This document shows positions 8,996-17,493 of a stretch of 64,000 nucleotides of DNA, piece by piece. Location of the stretch: assembly GCA_001897525.1 (NCBI GenBank), contig MKTB01000005.1, positions 62,001-126,000 of the forward strand, in the 5' to 3' direction. The notes under the pieces were generated by a model, which did not search any database, was not told the origin of the DNA, and saw only the letters and a program-made list of their open reading frames with translations. The DNA comes from Bacteroidetes bacterium 43-16 (GTDB lineage: Bacteria; Bacteroidota; Bacteroidia; Chitinophagales; Chitinophagaceae). Within the stretch, counting starts at the first letter, position 1. Every line of letters begins with the position of its first letter. Position numbers and translations under genes: made by a program.

Positions 8996-9637
8996 TTAGT
9001 TTTTCTTTTTCCGGTAGTCGCCCCGCTGGACGGACTTATAGAAATCGGCCCATTTAAACGGATTGAACAAACCTATAGGAGCCTGCTGTCCGTAATAAGA
9101 GTTGTTGTAGGACTGCTGACGTTGCAACAAAGCGGCACCATCTCCCGAACTGGAGGGCATATTGCGCATCATCATCGTGATCACGTCCCTGCTCGTATTT
9201 TCTTTGATCGCGGCATTAAGGTCCGGATCATATTCTTTATAGCGCATGGCATAGTCAAACTCATCTGCGGTCATATAAGAACGCACCACGAACTCGTTCA
9301 ACACAAAAGTATCCTGTACAAAATACTGAGTGGTGGTATAAAAGTTTTTATCCCAGTTAGCAGGGATTACCAGTTCCCTGGGCTTGAAGCCTACCCTGCT
9401 GAATACCAGGGTATCTCCTTTGTAGGCCAGTAAAGAGAACAATCCGTTCTCACTACTCAAAGTACCCACACCGGAGTTCTTTACATAAATTCCCATATAG
9501 GGAATCACATCGCTGGTATCCTGCATCCTTACCACACCTGTCACCTGCACCAGTTTATCGTTGTTCTGGGCAAAGGAAGCTGTAGCAAATCCCGCGACAG
9601 CAATAAGGGCTAATATTGTATGAATAAATCCTCGCAT
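8996..9637 (-). CDS. Exported protein with carboxypeptidase-like regulatory domain
   Basis: A 213-residue exported protein: Sec signal peptide at residues 1-23 ending at ASFAQ, then a beta-sandwich carboxypeptidase-regulatory-like domain (VTGVVRMQDTSDVIPYMGIYVKNSG... GTLSSENGLFSL... DTLVFSRVGFKPRELVI) at about 30-105. This is the fold found at the N-terminus of SusC/TonB receptors, here without plug or barrel. The C-terminal third is Met-, Ser- and Gln-rich (QRQQSYNNSYYGQQ) and ends in a basic tail. Function is unknown; a periplasmic or surface role is inferred. It has its own promoter and terminator. Confidence 0.75.
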   Translation of the reverse strand: MRGFIHTILALIAVAGFATASFAQNNDKLVQVTGVVRMQDTSDVIPYMGIYVKNSGVGTLSSENGLFSLLAYKGDTLVFSRVGFKPRELVIPANWDKNFYTTTQYFVQDTFVLNEFVVRSYMTADEFDYAMRYKEYDPDLNAAIKENTSRDVITMMMRNMPSSSGDGAALLQRQQSYNNSYYGQQAPIGLFNPFKWADFYKSVQRGDYRKKKN

Positions 9638-9645
9638 ATACCTAG

Positions 9646-9653
9646 CAAAAATA
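9646..9653 (-). promoter_or_regulatory. -7 promoter box of the gene at 8996-9637
   Basis: Minus-strand TATTTTTG matches TAnnTTTG and lies 9 bases before the ATG, giving an almost absent leader. Confidence 0.65.
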
Positions 9654-9769
9654 GTTTATTAAATCGGTTTAAAATTCTAATATTTCTCAAAAAAAGAAAC
9701 TTATTACTTAAAAACTCTATTACAAGAATTTTAGTATATAGAAAGCCGAAAGAATCCAAGATACTGTAG

Positions 9770-9777
9770 TAAATTTG
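9770..9777 (+). promoter_or_regulatory. -7 promoter box of mrp
   Basis: TAAATTTG matches the consensus exactly, 27 bases before the mrp ATG. Confidence 0.7.
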
Positions 9778-9803
9778 CATGATTCAAACATATATACAAA
9801 AAG

Positions 9804-10904
9804 ATGATTACAGAAGCTGATGTACTAAAGGCGCTATCCAACGTGGATGATCCCGATTTCGGGAAAGACATCGTGAGCCTGAACATGGTGAAAGATATAA
9901 AAATAGAGGATAAAAAAGTAGCTTTTACCATTGAGCTGACGACTCCCGCATGCCCTATGAAAGAAATGATTCATAAAGCTGCAGTGAATGCCATTAAAAT
10001 TTTCATTGACAAGGAAGCTGAAGTTGAAGTCAATATGACAGCCCGTGTACTGGGTGCACGTAATGCAGACGGCTCAGAATTACTGCCTAAGGTGAAGAAC
10101 ATTATAGCGGTGGGTTCCGGTAAAGGCGGTGTAGGTAAATCTACCGTTTCCAGCAACCTGGCGATTGCACTGGCCAAGACCGGGGCAAAGGTAGGCCTGA
10201 TGGATGCCGATATCTATGGCCCTTCGGCCCCGATGATGTTTGGCATACAAGGAGAACGCCCTATGATGCGTGACGTGAATGGTAAAGGGATGATAGAACC
10301 TATGGAGCGTTTCGGGGTGAAGATCATGTCTATCGGTTTGCTGGTAGACGAGAAGCAGGCCGTTATCTGGCGCGGACCTATGGCAACCTCTGCCTTAAAA
10401 CAATTTGTTTCTGATGTTTACTGGGACGAACTGGATTACCTGATCATCGATATGCCCCCGGGAACGGGCGATATACACCTGACCCTGGTACAAACTTTAC
10501 CGATCACCGGTGCGGTTATTGTAACCACTCCGCAGAATGTAGCCATGGCCGATGCCAAGAAAGCGATGATGATGTTCCAGAATGCCAATATCAAAGTACC
10601 GATATTGGGTGTAGTGGAAAACATGGCTTACTTCACACCGGCAGAGCTTCCCGATAATAAATATTATCTTTTTGGCCGCGATGGCGGTAAGCACCTGGCC
10701 GAGCAGTTTGAAGTACCTTTCATCGGTGAAGTGCCTTTGATCCAAAGCATCCGTGAAGGAGCAGACAGGGGCTTCCCTGCGGTGCTGAATGACGAGCCGA
10801 TCGCATTGAAAGCATTTACGGATATTGCTCAGAAAGTAGCCCGTAATCTTGCCATGCGCAATGCCAATTTAGATCCTACAAAAATAGTTACGGTAAAACT
10901 TTAG
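9804..10904 (+). CDS. Mrp/NBP35-type P-loop ATPase (iron-sulfur carrier family)
   Basis: Predicted ATPase of the Mrp/ApbC family, which delivers Fe-S clusters to apoproteins. Residues 1-85 form a MIP18/DUF59-type domain (DPDFGKDIVSL, TTPACPMKEMI); the deviant Walker A GSGKGGVGKST is at 104-114, switch-type MDADIYGPS follows, and Walker B is LIIDMPPGTGD. The canonical C-terminal CxxC that holds the bridging cluster is missing: after VENMAYF the sequence reads TPAELPDNKYYLFG. I recall this substitution from other Bacteroidota Mrp proteins, so it may be lineage-typical. Standalone gene with promoter and terminator. Confidence 0.92.
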   Translation: MITEADVLKALSNVDDPDFGKDIVSLNMVKDIKIEDKKVAFTIELTTPACPMKEMIHKAAVNAIKIFIDKEAEVEVNMTARVLGARNADGSELLPKVKNIIAVGSGKGGVGKSTVSSNLAIALAKTGAKVGLMDADIYGPSAPMMFGIQGERPMMRDVNGKGMIEPMERFGVKIMSIGLLVDEKQAVIWRGPMATSALKQFVSDVYWDELDYLIIDMPPGTGDIHLTLVQTLPITGAVIVTTPQNVAMADAKKAMMMFQNANIKVPILGVVENMAYFTPAELPDNKYYLFGRDGGKHLAEQFEVPFIGEVPLIQSIREGADRGFPAVLNDEPIALKAFTDIAQKVARNLAMRNANLDPTKIVTVKL

Positions 10905-10915
10905 TCAAAAATTGT

Positions 10916-10964
10916 AACCGGAATGAAAAAAGCGAAGCCAGGCTTCGCTTTTTTCATTCCGGTT
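10916..10964 (+). terminator. Very long hairpin terminator after mrp
   Basis: Perfect 24-base inverted repeat with a single-base centre (GAAGCC-A-GGCTTC at the tip) and an internal TTTTTT run. It starts 12 bases after the mrp stop. Confidence 0.85.
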
Positions 10965-11001
10965 GGTTATCTTAGCTTTACACTCTATTTTTAAACAAAA
11001 C

Positions 11002-11733
11002 ATGAATTTTATGAAACAATTTTTACTGAAAGTAACAGCGATCTTTGCCCTGTTCAGCACCTTTTCAAAGCCGGCAGAGGCATGTACTTGCATGGGAACC
11101 CAGCGCATTTGTCAATACCTGCAATTATATCCTCAATCCACCTTTTTTAAAGTGCGCATTGATACTATGGGCACTAACCCGGTCTCCGATTTTGGGGTAA
11201 CAGTGCTGGATCAATTTCACGGAACTACCGTTATTTCGCCTACCTATTGGTTTACCAGTGAAAATATGGGCTCCTGTGCCGGTTTTCTCCCTCCGGCAGC
11301 CCAGGTGGGAGACACCTTCCTGCTGACCTTATTTAGCGGTAGCGGTGCCGATACCGGAAGTCTTTGGACCTGCAGCTTTATACAACCTATAATAAATGAT
11401 TCTGTTTATGAAATGAATCAACCCAGTTTTCCTATCAGTGATCTGCAAGATAGTATTGATGCCTGCAGAGAAGTAAGTGCCAAACATATAGACCTGGCAA
11501 CCGCCATACAGGTTTATCCCAACCCGGTACGGGAAATGCTGCACATAGATAACAGGTCCGGAGCTGCCATATTATCGGTACAGCTCTCCGATATTACCGG
11601 AAGAAAAGTACTGTTTCAAGAAGGGAAAGACCTGCATTCAATTCCGGTCGGACAAATGAATAGCGGGCTTTACTTCCTCCAAATCAAAACAGACAAAGGC
11701 ATCCTCTCCCGGAAAATACATATCGCAGAATAA
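11002..11733 (+). CDS. Secreted T9SS cargo protein of unknown function
   Basis: Exported 243-residue protein. The start at 11002 (or the ATG at 11011) gives a signal peptide ending near PAEA; the mature part begins with a CTCMGTQRIC cysteine cluster. The last about 75 residues are a type A T9SS sorting domain (VYPNPVREMLHI... LSDITGRKVL... MNSGLYFLQIKTDKG), so it is sent across the outer membrane and either released or anchored. The middle domain has further cysteines (SCAGF, WTCSF, DACRE) and is not recognised. A near-consensus box TAGCTTTA lies at 10973-10980. Confidence 0.8.
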   Translation: MNFMKQFLLKVTAIFALFSTFSKPAEACTCMGTQRICQYLQLYPQSTFFKVRIDTMGTNPVSDFGVTVLDQFHGTTVISPTYWFTSENMGSCAGFLPPAAQVGDTFLLTLFSGSGADTGSLWTCSFIQPIINDSVYEMNQPSFPISDLQDSIDACREVSAKHIDLATAIQVYPNPVREMLHIDNRSGAAILSVQLSDITGRKVLFQEGKDLHSIPVGQMNSGLYFLQIKTDKGILSRKIHIAE

Positions 11734-11738
11734 TACAA

Positions 11739-11775
11739 AAAAAGTTCGGGCGGCCTTTGGCCGCCCGAACTTTTT
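11739..11775. terminator. Bidirectional terminator between converging genes
   Basis: Perfect 17-base stem (AAAAAGTTCGGGCGGCC) with TTT loop. A-run and T-run at either end let it serve both the T9SS gene (plus) and the four-gene operon ending at 11793 (minus). Confidence 0.9.
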
Positions 11776-11792
11776 AATTAAGTAAATAGCTT

Positions 11793-12827
11793 TTATAAGG
11801 ACAAAAGGAATCCGATCGTAAAGTTGGCATCCCAGTCAAATACAAAAGTATCGCAACCCGTAGCCTCTTCAATTGCCTTGTAAATATTGATACCGCAGGC
11901 CAGCTTCTTGCTGTCTCCCGCTTTGTATTTTTGAGCCGGGTTCAATACCGTATAGCGCTCTTCACCTTCACGGGTCATTTTAGCCATTTCATAAGGCACA
12001 CCACCTATGATGAAACAAACTTTACGTTTATTGGCCGGAATCTTACCCGCTTTTTCTTTCACTTCTTTATAGACGGCATCATCGCTTAAATCCTTCTCAT
12101 AATACTTCGCTCCCGGTGCTTCTATAGCACTTAAGGCAGCCCCGTTAGGATAAGTAATTTTGGTATTACCACTTCCTATGTCCACCACGAAAGAGTTATC
12201 ATAATAAGCTTTTGGCAATACAGATTTCAGGGCCAGTTTACCTTCCTGCTCCGGCGTTACCAGGTTCACCACGTAGCCCATCTTCTTCAACTCATCAGCG
12301 ATCACTTTGGTTTTTTCTATCTTCTGAGCACCGGAGCTGATCACAAAGTGTACATTATTGCTTTTAACGCCTTTCTCGGCCATAGCAGCGATGTACTTCT
12401 TCAATCCTAAACGGATATCTTCTGTAGAAGCAAGTCCTTCGTACACAAATGACTGCCCGAAATCTTTACTTTTGATCTCCCAGTTTTTATCTTTATCCAC
12501 TTCGATCACGAAAGAGTTAAAACCGGAAGCTCCCACTTCCACAACACCTTTCAACGTACCATTCACCGGTTTTTCAGGAGAAAAATTAAAAGCCCTGTGT
12601 TCCAGGTTGCCATTATCGGTCTTGCTCTTTTCTTCTTTTGATGAACCCGGCAGAGCAGGGCTTTCGTTATTATCTGTAGTTGCAGTAGTTGGCTCGCCGC
12701 TTAATTTATCGGCCAGTCCGAATTTCTGTCCCAGCCAAAGCAAGGCCAGCAAGGGAATTAAGATAATAATGGCTTTAACAGGCCACCTTAACCTGGACCA
12801 TGTAGAAGGATTGTTGTTGTCGTTCAT
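11793..12827 (-). CDS. Membrane-anchored actin/exopolyphosphatase-fold protein (fourth gene of SpoIIM operon)
   Basis: I do not recognise a named family. The 344-residue protein has one N-terminal membrane segment (IIILIPLLALLWLG, about residues 20-33), a Ser/Thr/Asn-rich linker to about 80, and an ASKHA-type ATPase fold: first phosphate loop VEVGASGFNSFVIEVD near residue 96 (acidic Asp replaced by Glu), second phosphate loop VVDIGSGNTKI near residue 217, and an adenosine-type FIIGGVPYE. These loops resemble Ppx/GppA exopolyphosphatases and actin relatives. Last gene of the operon; 43 bases separate it from the gene before. Catalysis or filament formation is inference only. Confidence 0.6.
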   Translation of the reverse strand: MNDNNNPSTWSRLRWPVKAIIILIPLLALLWLGQKFGLADKLSGEPTTATTDNNESPALPGSSKEEKSKTDNGNLEHRAFNFSPEKPVNGTLKGVVEVGASGFNSFVIEVDKDKNWEIKSKDFGQSFVYEGLASTEDIRLGLKKYIAAMAEKGVKSNNVHFVISSGAQKIEKTKVIADELKKMGYVVNLVTPEQEGKLALKSVLPKAYYDNSFVVDIGSGNTKITYPNGAALSAIEAPGAKYYEKDLSDDAVYKEVKEKAGKIPANKRKVCFIIGGVPYEMAKMTREGEERYTVLNPAQKYKAGDSKKLACGINIYKAIEEATGCDTFVFDWDANFTIGFLLSL

Positions 12828-12870
12828 GTTTGATTGTTTTTGCTTTAGTTTGAAAAATCAGGTTATTATT

Positions 12871-13995
12871 TTAGTCGAGGATATTGAATCCTTTATCTAC
12901 TTTCTGCTCAGGGCTCAGTTCATAATGTGCATCGCTCATTTGCTCAATATTCAGCGTTTCCAGCCTGCCATTATCAATTTGCTTCACGAAAGCCTCTAAT
13001 TCTGTCTGGCTTACATTGGCCCCTACAGTAATGTCATTATTCTGGTCCAGGAATTCGAGGTTACTGCGGATGCGGCCGATGTTCTGGCTGATGAGGCCAC
13101 TGGCAGCGTCCATAGCTTCCTGGTATTTCCAGCCGTCTTTGATCTGGAATACATCTGCAAGACCTTCTGTAGCCGAGCGCATTTTATTGGTCGCTTCCAG
13201 TTTTTTGGAAATGATGGTGATGGTACTGCTCAAAGCATTCACATAGATCCTGGAACCGCTTTCATTATCTTTCAACACTTCCAGCACTTTACTGAACTGG
13301 TTGCTGTACTGGGTATAGTGTCTTGCCGTTTGCTCCGCTGCTTTACCCTCTTCCATTCTTAAGCTGGCATTCACACGGGTTTCCTTAGCCTCTCTCCTTA
13401 GTGCATTACTTTTTTCCTGCATGCCCTTTGCCTCCTGCTCTTTAGCATCCTGGTCCAGTTTTGCAGCAGACTCAGTCAATGCTTTTACCTGGTTGTATTT
13501 TTTCTCTGCTTCCTCTTTGCTCCGGGCCGCATCATCGATCATATTGATCCGCACACCGTCTACCGAAGCGATCTTATCGCGCACCTTTTTCATGGTATCC
13601 TTGGCATCATTTAACAGGAGCTGCAAAGTAGTAAGCGGGTTATTGCGTACAATACTTTTCTCTCCTTTAAATAATAAAGTCGTGCCGAGTGTATGCAGGA
13701 AGCGTACAATATTGGGATACAACATCACCAATACCACGATAATAATCGACATCACGATCAGCCATATCGTCTGGCTGGCAAAGGCCAGCAGTTGCGGCAA
13801 AATGGTATAGAAAAACCAGATCGCACCGATCAGCGCGCCCCAGAACACTATTTTAGAAAGGGTTTTCCGGGTTTCCGGCTTCGCAATGTTGGTAGGGATC
13901 TGGTTGCCGATCACCTGGAATATAGGTAACTGCGTAAGCTCGCTGGGCAAGCTGCGCTTATCGATCACATTAACGGAAGTATTTCTATCAGGCAT
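12871..13995 (-). CDS. Inner-membrane protein with long cytoplasmic coiled coil (third gene of SpoIIM operon)
   Basis: Unrecognised 374-residue protein. Two adjacent membrane segments (IVFWGALIGAIWFFYTILPQ and TIWLIVMSIIIVVLVMLY, about residues 49-95) are followed by about 220 residues of charged, Ala/Glu/Lys-rich helix (LNDAKDTMKKVRDK... EAEKKYNQVKALTES... EAKETRVNASLRMEEGKAAEQTARHY). The helical hairpin pattern is reminiscent of PspA/VIPP1-type proteins, but I see no diagnostic motif. Its neighbours are another coiled-coil protein (53 bases upstream) and the actin-fold protein downstream, suggesting a membrane-associated assembly. Confidence 0.6.
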   Translation of the reverse strand: MPDRNTSVNVIDKRSLPSELTQLPIFQVIGNQIPTNIAKPETRKTLSKIVFWGALIGAIWFFYTILPQLLAFASQTIWLIVMSIIIVVLVMLYPNIVRFLHTLGTTLLFKGEKSIVRNNPLTTLQLLLNDAKDTMKKVRDKIASVDGVRINMIDDAARSKEEAEKKYNQVKALTESAAKLDQDAKEQEAKGMQEKSNALRREAKETRVNASLRMEEGKAAEQTARHYTQYSNQFSKVLEVLKDNESGSRIYVNALSSTITIISKKLEATNKMRSATEGLADVFQIKDGWKYQEAMDAASGLISQNIGRIRSNLEFLDQNNDITVGANVSQTELEAFVKQIDNGRLETLNIEQMSDAHYELSPEQKVDKGFNILD

Positions 13996-14048
13996 TATGT
14001 ATAAGTTTAATTTGCAACAATATTAAGTATTTCCCGACTTCTGCCGGC

Positions 14049-14762
14049 TTATTTCACCGAATGTTCTACCGTATTTAACACCGCATTGATCTCTTTATTC
14101 ACTATGGCAAGGGCACTCAGGCCCACCCGCATTTTATCGTCCAGGATGAAAATAGGCTTGGTGTACTTACTGTCGACCTGGGTCAACTGCGCTTTAGTAT
14201 CCTGCAGTGCTTTTTGCAGGTTTAAGATCTGCTTTTCCAATTCTGATTCTTTGGACTGGAGGGAAGCTTTTTCCTGCTGCAATTGCAAGACCAGGTGATC
14301 TTTTTCCTGCTGCTTGCTTTGCACATCTGCTTTTATTTTCTGGTCGATCTCCTGCAGGTATTCCCGGCCCGTTTTCATGGCCATTTCTTTACTCAGGCCC
14401 AGGATGCTCAAAGTAGTATAAGCATTCTGAATATTTACCGGTGTGGGGCCGCCCATTTTCTCTGCCGCATTCCACAACTCGAAGAAGTCTACACCAGGCT
14501 TATTGATGCTTTCAAACAACTGGTATATTTTCTGTATCAGTTCCTGCTCATCAATACTGCTTTGTTCATGACTACTTTCTGTAAAATTGCTTACCGGGGC
14601 AGGTGCGGGAGCAGGAGGAGCAGGCTGCTCTTCTCTCACTGGTGTAACGGTCTTTGCAACTTCTTCTGGCTTTGGGCTTACAGGTCCGGGCGCATCATTA
14701 AAAATGAGTCGCTTCAATCCGCCTAAAATACCTCCGAATCTTTTATCGTTTTCTTCTTGCAT
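14049..14762 (-). CDS. Soluble coiled-coil protein with proline-rich linker (second gene of SpoIIM operon)
   Basis: Unrecognised 237-residue protein without signal peptide. Order: basic N-terminal segment (GGILGGLKRLIF), Pro/Ala-rich linker (PAPPAPAPAPVS, about 48-59), a compact helical segment (EQELIQKIYQLFESINKPGVDFFELWNAAEKMGG) and a coiled coil from about 145 to 200 rich in Gln/Lys/Glu heptads, then a short globular tail. It lies 25 bases downstream of the SpoIIM-like gene. An adaptor or scaffold role is inferred from composition and operon position. Confidence 0.6.
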   Translation of the reverse strand: MQEENDKRFGGILGGLKRLIFNDAPGPVSPKPEEVAKTVTPVREEQPAPPAPAPAPVSNFTESSHEQSSIDEQELIQKIYQLFESINKPGVDFFELWNAAEKMGGPTPVNIQNAYTTLSILGLSKEMAMKTGREYLQEIDQKIKADVQSKQQEKDHLVLQLQQEKASLQSKESELEKQILNLQKALQDTKAQLTQVDSKYTKPIFILDDKMRVGLSALAIVNKEINAVLNTVEHSVK

Positions 14763-14787
14763 GTACGCTTCTTTTGCTGAATAAATT

Positions 14788-15750
14788 TTAGTTGATATCT
14801 ATTTTGTCCAAAGCATATTTCTTTGCCACGATCGCCGGGTAAATAATAAAATACCCGATGATAAACGCCAGGGAGCCTATAAGGATAAACAGGCTTAAGG
14901 CTACCGGCATACCGGTATGACGGGTGATATAGCTTTCAAAAAAACCTGCCGTGATAAAAACAGGGATCAGGCCGATGATGATCTTTATGCCATGCTTTGC
15001 ACCGCGAACAAAAGACTGTGTGCGGGTAAAGGTGCCGGGAAACAAAATAGAATTGCCCATAATCACACCTGCCGTTGCAGCCAGGATAAGTCCCGATATC
15101 TCTAAAGTACCGTGAATGAACACCACTAATATGGATTTGAAACCAAGGTCATGTGCAAAGAACATCTGCTCAAAAACCCCTAACATCAAAGCATTGCGGA
15201 ACAGCATATACAAAGCGCCTATGGAGAAGAACACCCCGAATAAAAATATTTTAAACGTAACGCTGATATTATTAAAAGTGATCTGCAGGAACATGGTAAA
15301 AGGATCTTGCTCCTTATATACTTTAAAAGGATCACCATCTGCAATATTGGTCAGGGTCATATCTACATAGTCATCGCCTAAAACACCGCGCACAAAGGAC
15401 TGGTCCTTCCAGGAAGAGAAAATGCCGATCAGCATAAACACCAGGAAGAACAGGAAGGTGAACAAAAGTGTTCTCCTGTTCCGGTACATGATCAGCGGCA
15501 ACTCTACCGTAGCAAAGTGCTTCAGCTTATTCGTCCGCTCTTTCTTGTTTTTATAAATGGACATGTAAATATTCGCAGCAATACTATTGATGTACTTAAT
15601 GGTATTGCTGTTGGGATAATGTGTTTTGGCATAACCCAGGTCATCTACAAGATATACAAAACGCTTGGCCAGTTCATCGGGATCTTCTGTTTCAAACAGG
15701 TAGCTGTCCCAACGTTCCTTATTCTGCCTGATAAATTGCCCTTCTCTCAT
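14788..15750 (-). CDS. Stage II sporulation protein M (SpoIIM/DUF95) family membrane protein
   Basis: Multi-pass inner-membrane protein of 320 aa. After an about 85-residue cytosolic N-terminus, hydrophobic segments follow: LLFTFLFFLVFMLIGIF, ISVTFKIFLFGVFFSIGALYMLF, a HGTLEISGLILAATAGVIMG segment (the conserved H-G-x-x-E typical of SpoIIM), IIIGLIPVFITAGFFESYI and LSLFILIGSLAFIIGYFIIY. The organism is not expected to sporulate; such homologues are widespread in non-sporulating bacteria with unknown role. It heads a four-gene operon and has a consensus -7 box 38 bases upstream. Confidence 0.8.
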   Translation of the reverse strand: MREGQFIRQNKERWDSYLFETEDPDELAKRFVYLVDDLGYAKTHYPNSNTIKYINSIAANIYMSIYKNKKERTNKLKHFATVELPLIMYRNRRTLLFTFLFFLVFMLIGIFSSWKDQSFVRGVLGDDYVDMTLTNIADGDPFKVYKEQDPFTMFLQITFNNISVTFKIFLFGVFFSIGALYMLFRNALMLGVFEQMFFAHDLGFKSILVVFIHGTLEISGLILAATAGVIMGNSILFPGTFTRTQSFVRGAKHGIKIIIGLIPVFITAGFFESYITRHTGMPVALSLFILIGSLAFIIGYFIIYPAIVAKKYALDKIDIN

Positions 15751-15788
15751 TTTTTATTAAAAACAATTTAATTTTCGGAATTACCTTT

Positions 15789-15796
15789 CAAAAATA
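15789..15796 (-). promoter_or_regulatory. -7 promoter box of the SpoIIM operon
   Basis: Minus-strand TATTTTTG matches TAnnTTTG. It is the only consensus box I see upstream of the four genes, consistent with one transcript ending at 11739-11775. Confidence 0.65.
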
Positions 15797-15829
15797 AGCT
15801 ATTTTTATTCTCAAGCTCAAAGGAAAAAT

Positions 15830-17470
15830 ATGTTATCCAGTTTTGAAGTAAAAGGCAATTATATAGACATCCGCAACAGACAGATCTATCCCGCACTCAT
15901 TAAAGTATCTGATCAAAAAATAGCAAGCATTACCCGGCTCGAAACGCCGCAGGAGCAGTATATACTGCCCGGCTTCATCGATGCCCATATCCATATAGAA
16001 AGTTCTATGGTAAGTCCTGCAGCTTTTAGCCAGGCCGCAGCCCCCTTCGGTACGGTAGCTACCGTCTCCGATCCGCATGAAATTGCCAATGTATGTGGCC
16101 TGGAAGGGGTTTATTATATGATTGAGAATGCCCGGCAGGCGGCGGTGAAGATCCACTTCGGTGCCCCCTCCTGTGTTCCTGCCACCGGCTTTGAAACTGC
16201 CGGTGCCGTGATCGGCACAGCAGATATCAATACCTTGATGCAGCATCCGGATATTTATTACCTCGCAGAGATGATGAACTTCCCGGGAGTATTACATGAT
16301 GACCCGGAAATTTTAGCTAAGATCGCTGCGGCAAAAGCCTCCGGCAAGCCCGTAGATGGTCATGCACCTGGCCTTAGGGGTACAGCAGCAGCAAAATATA
16401 TTGCAGCGGGCATCAGCACCGATCATGAATGCACGAGCCAGGAAGAAGCATTGGATAAACTTGCTCATGGGATGAAGATCCTGATCAGGGAAGGCTCTGC
16501 AGCCAAAAATTTTGAAGCGCTGGTACCGCTTTTCCATACCCATCCTCAGCAACTCATGTTCTGCTCGGATGACAAGCACCCGGATGAACTGGTAAAAGGC
16601 CATATCAACCAGCTGGTGAGCCGCGCCATCGCTGCCGGTTACGAGCTCTTCGATGTATTGTATGCAGCCTGCCTGGCCCCTATCCATCATTATGGGTTGA
16701 AAGTAGGCGACCTGAGCATTGGTGCTCCTGCAGATTTTATCGTGGTGGAAGATACGCGCTCCTTTAAAGTACTGCAAACTTATATAAATGGACAACTCGT
16801 TGCAGAAAAAGGCAAGAGCCTGGAATCCTTTAGCAGCCCGGCATCTATCAACCACTTCAGCAGGAATATAGTCTCCCCTGCTGACTTTGCAGTACACGTT
16901 GATTCTGCCTTTGAGCAAGTAAACGTACAGGTGATCGTAGCTTTAGACGGGCAGCTGATCACCCTGGCAGAAACGGCAACACTCAAAACAGGAAATGGTG
17001 AGCTGCTTGCAGACACACAGCAGGATGTTTTAAAAATAGCCGTAGTCAACCGCTACCATGAAGCCCCGGTGAGCATAGGCTTTATCAAAAACTTTGGTTT
17101 ACAATACGGCGCTATCGCTTCAAGTGTAGCCCATGATAGCCACAATATAGTGGTGGTAGGCGTGGACAATGCGGTTATGGCCGATGCGGCAAATGCCATT
17201 ATCAACAGTAAAGGCGGTATCAGCATCCGCAATAAAGAGGAAACCTTATGTATGTCCCTGCCCATCGCGGGCCTGATGACGGATAAACCTGCAGCAGCGG
17301 CAGCGGCCGAATATGAACTGCTGGACCTTGCCGCAAAAAAACTGGGTACTGCGCTTAAAGCACCCTTCATGACCTTATCGTTTATGGCGCTTCCCGTAAT
17401 ACCGAGTTTAAAAATGACCGACAAGGGTTTATTTAATGTAGATTCCTTTAACTTTACATCAGTATATTAG
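15830..17470 (+). CDS. ade: Adenine deaminase
   Basis: Converts adenine to hypoxanthine and ammonia in purine salvage. The 546-residue amidohydrolase shows the metal-binding PGFIDAHIHIESS motif near residue 49, SDPHEIANVCG near residue 83, DGHAPG near residue 178 and TDHECTS near residue 203, then the FCSDDKHPDEL metal aspartate motif. The C-terminal half contains the Ade-specific AVVNRYH and GAIASSVAHDSHNIV segments. Length matches the bacterial Ade family (about 540-600). It diverges from the SpoIIM operon. Confidence 0.95.
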   Translation: MLSSFEVKGNYIDIRNRQIYPALIKVSDQKIASITRLETPQEQYILPGFIDAHIHIESSMVSPAAFSQAAAPFGTVATVSDPHEIANVCGLEGVYYMIENARQAAVKIHFGAPSCVPATGFETAGAVIGTADINTLMQHPDIYYLAEMMNFPGVLHDDPEILAKIAAAKASGKPVDGHAPGLRGTAAAKYIAAGISTDHECTSQEEALDKLAHGMKILIREGSAAKNFEALVPLFHTHPQQLMFCSDDKHPDELVKGHINQLVSRAIAAGYELFDVLYAACLAPIHHYGLKVGDLSIGAPADFIVVEDTRSFKVLQTYINGQLVAEKGKSLESFSSPASINHFSRNIVSPADFAVHVDSAFEQVNVQVIVALDGQLITLAETATLKTGNGELLADTQQDVLKIAVVNRYHEAPVSIGFIKNFGLQYGAIASSVAHDSHNIVVVGVDNAVMADAANAIINSKGGISIRNKEETLCMSLPIAGLMTDKPAAAAAAEYELLDLAAKKLGTALKAPFMTLSFMALPVIPSLKMTDKGLFNVDSFNFTSVY

Positions 17471-17493
17471 TCTAAATCCAAAATAAGGGTATC

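Noticed and set aside
12358-12999. 213-codon plus-strand frame antisense to the actin-fold and coiled-coil genes
   Set aside because: It is the complement of two real minus-strand genes with a signal peptide-like anchor and clear motifs; no promoter supports the antisense frame.
14788-15750. Sporulation role for the SpoIIM-like gene
   Set aside because: No other sporulation gene is seen and Bacteroidota do not form endospores; the family is widespread outside sporulation.
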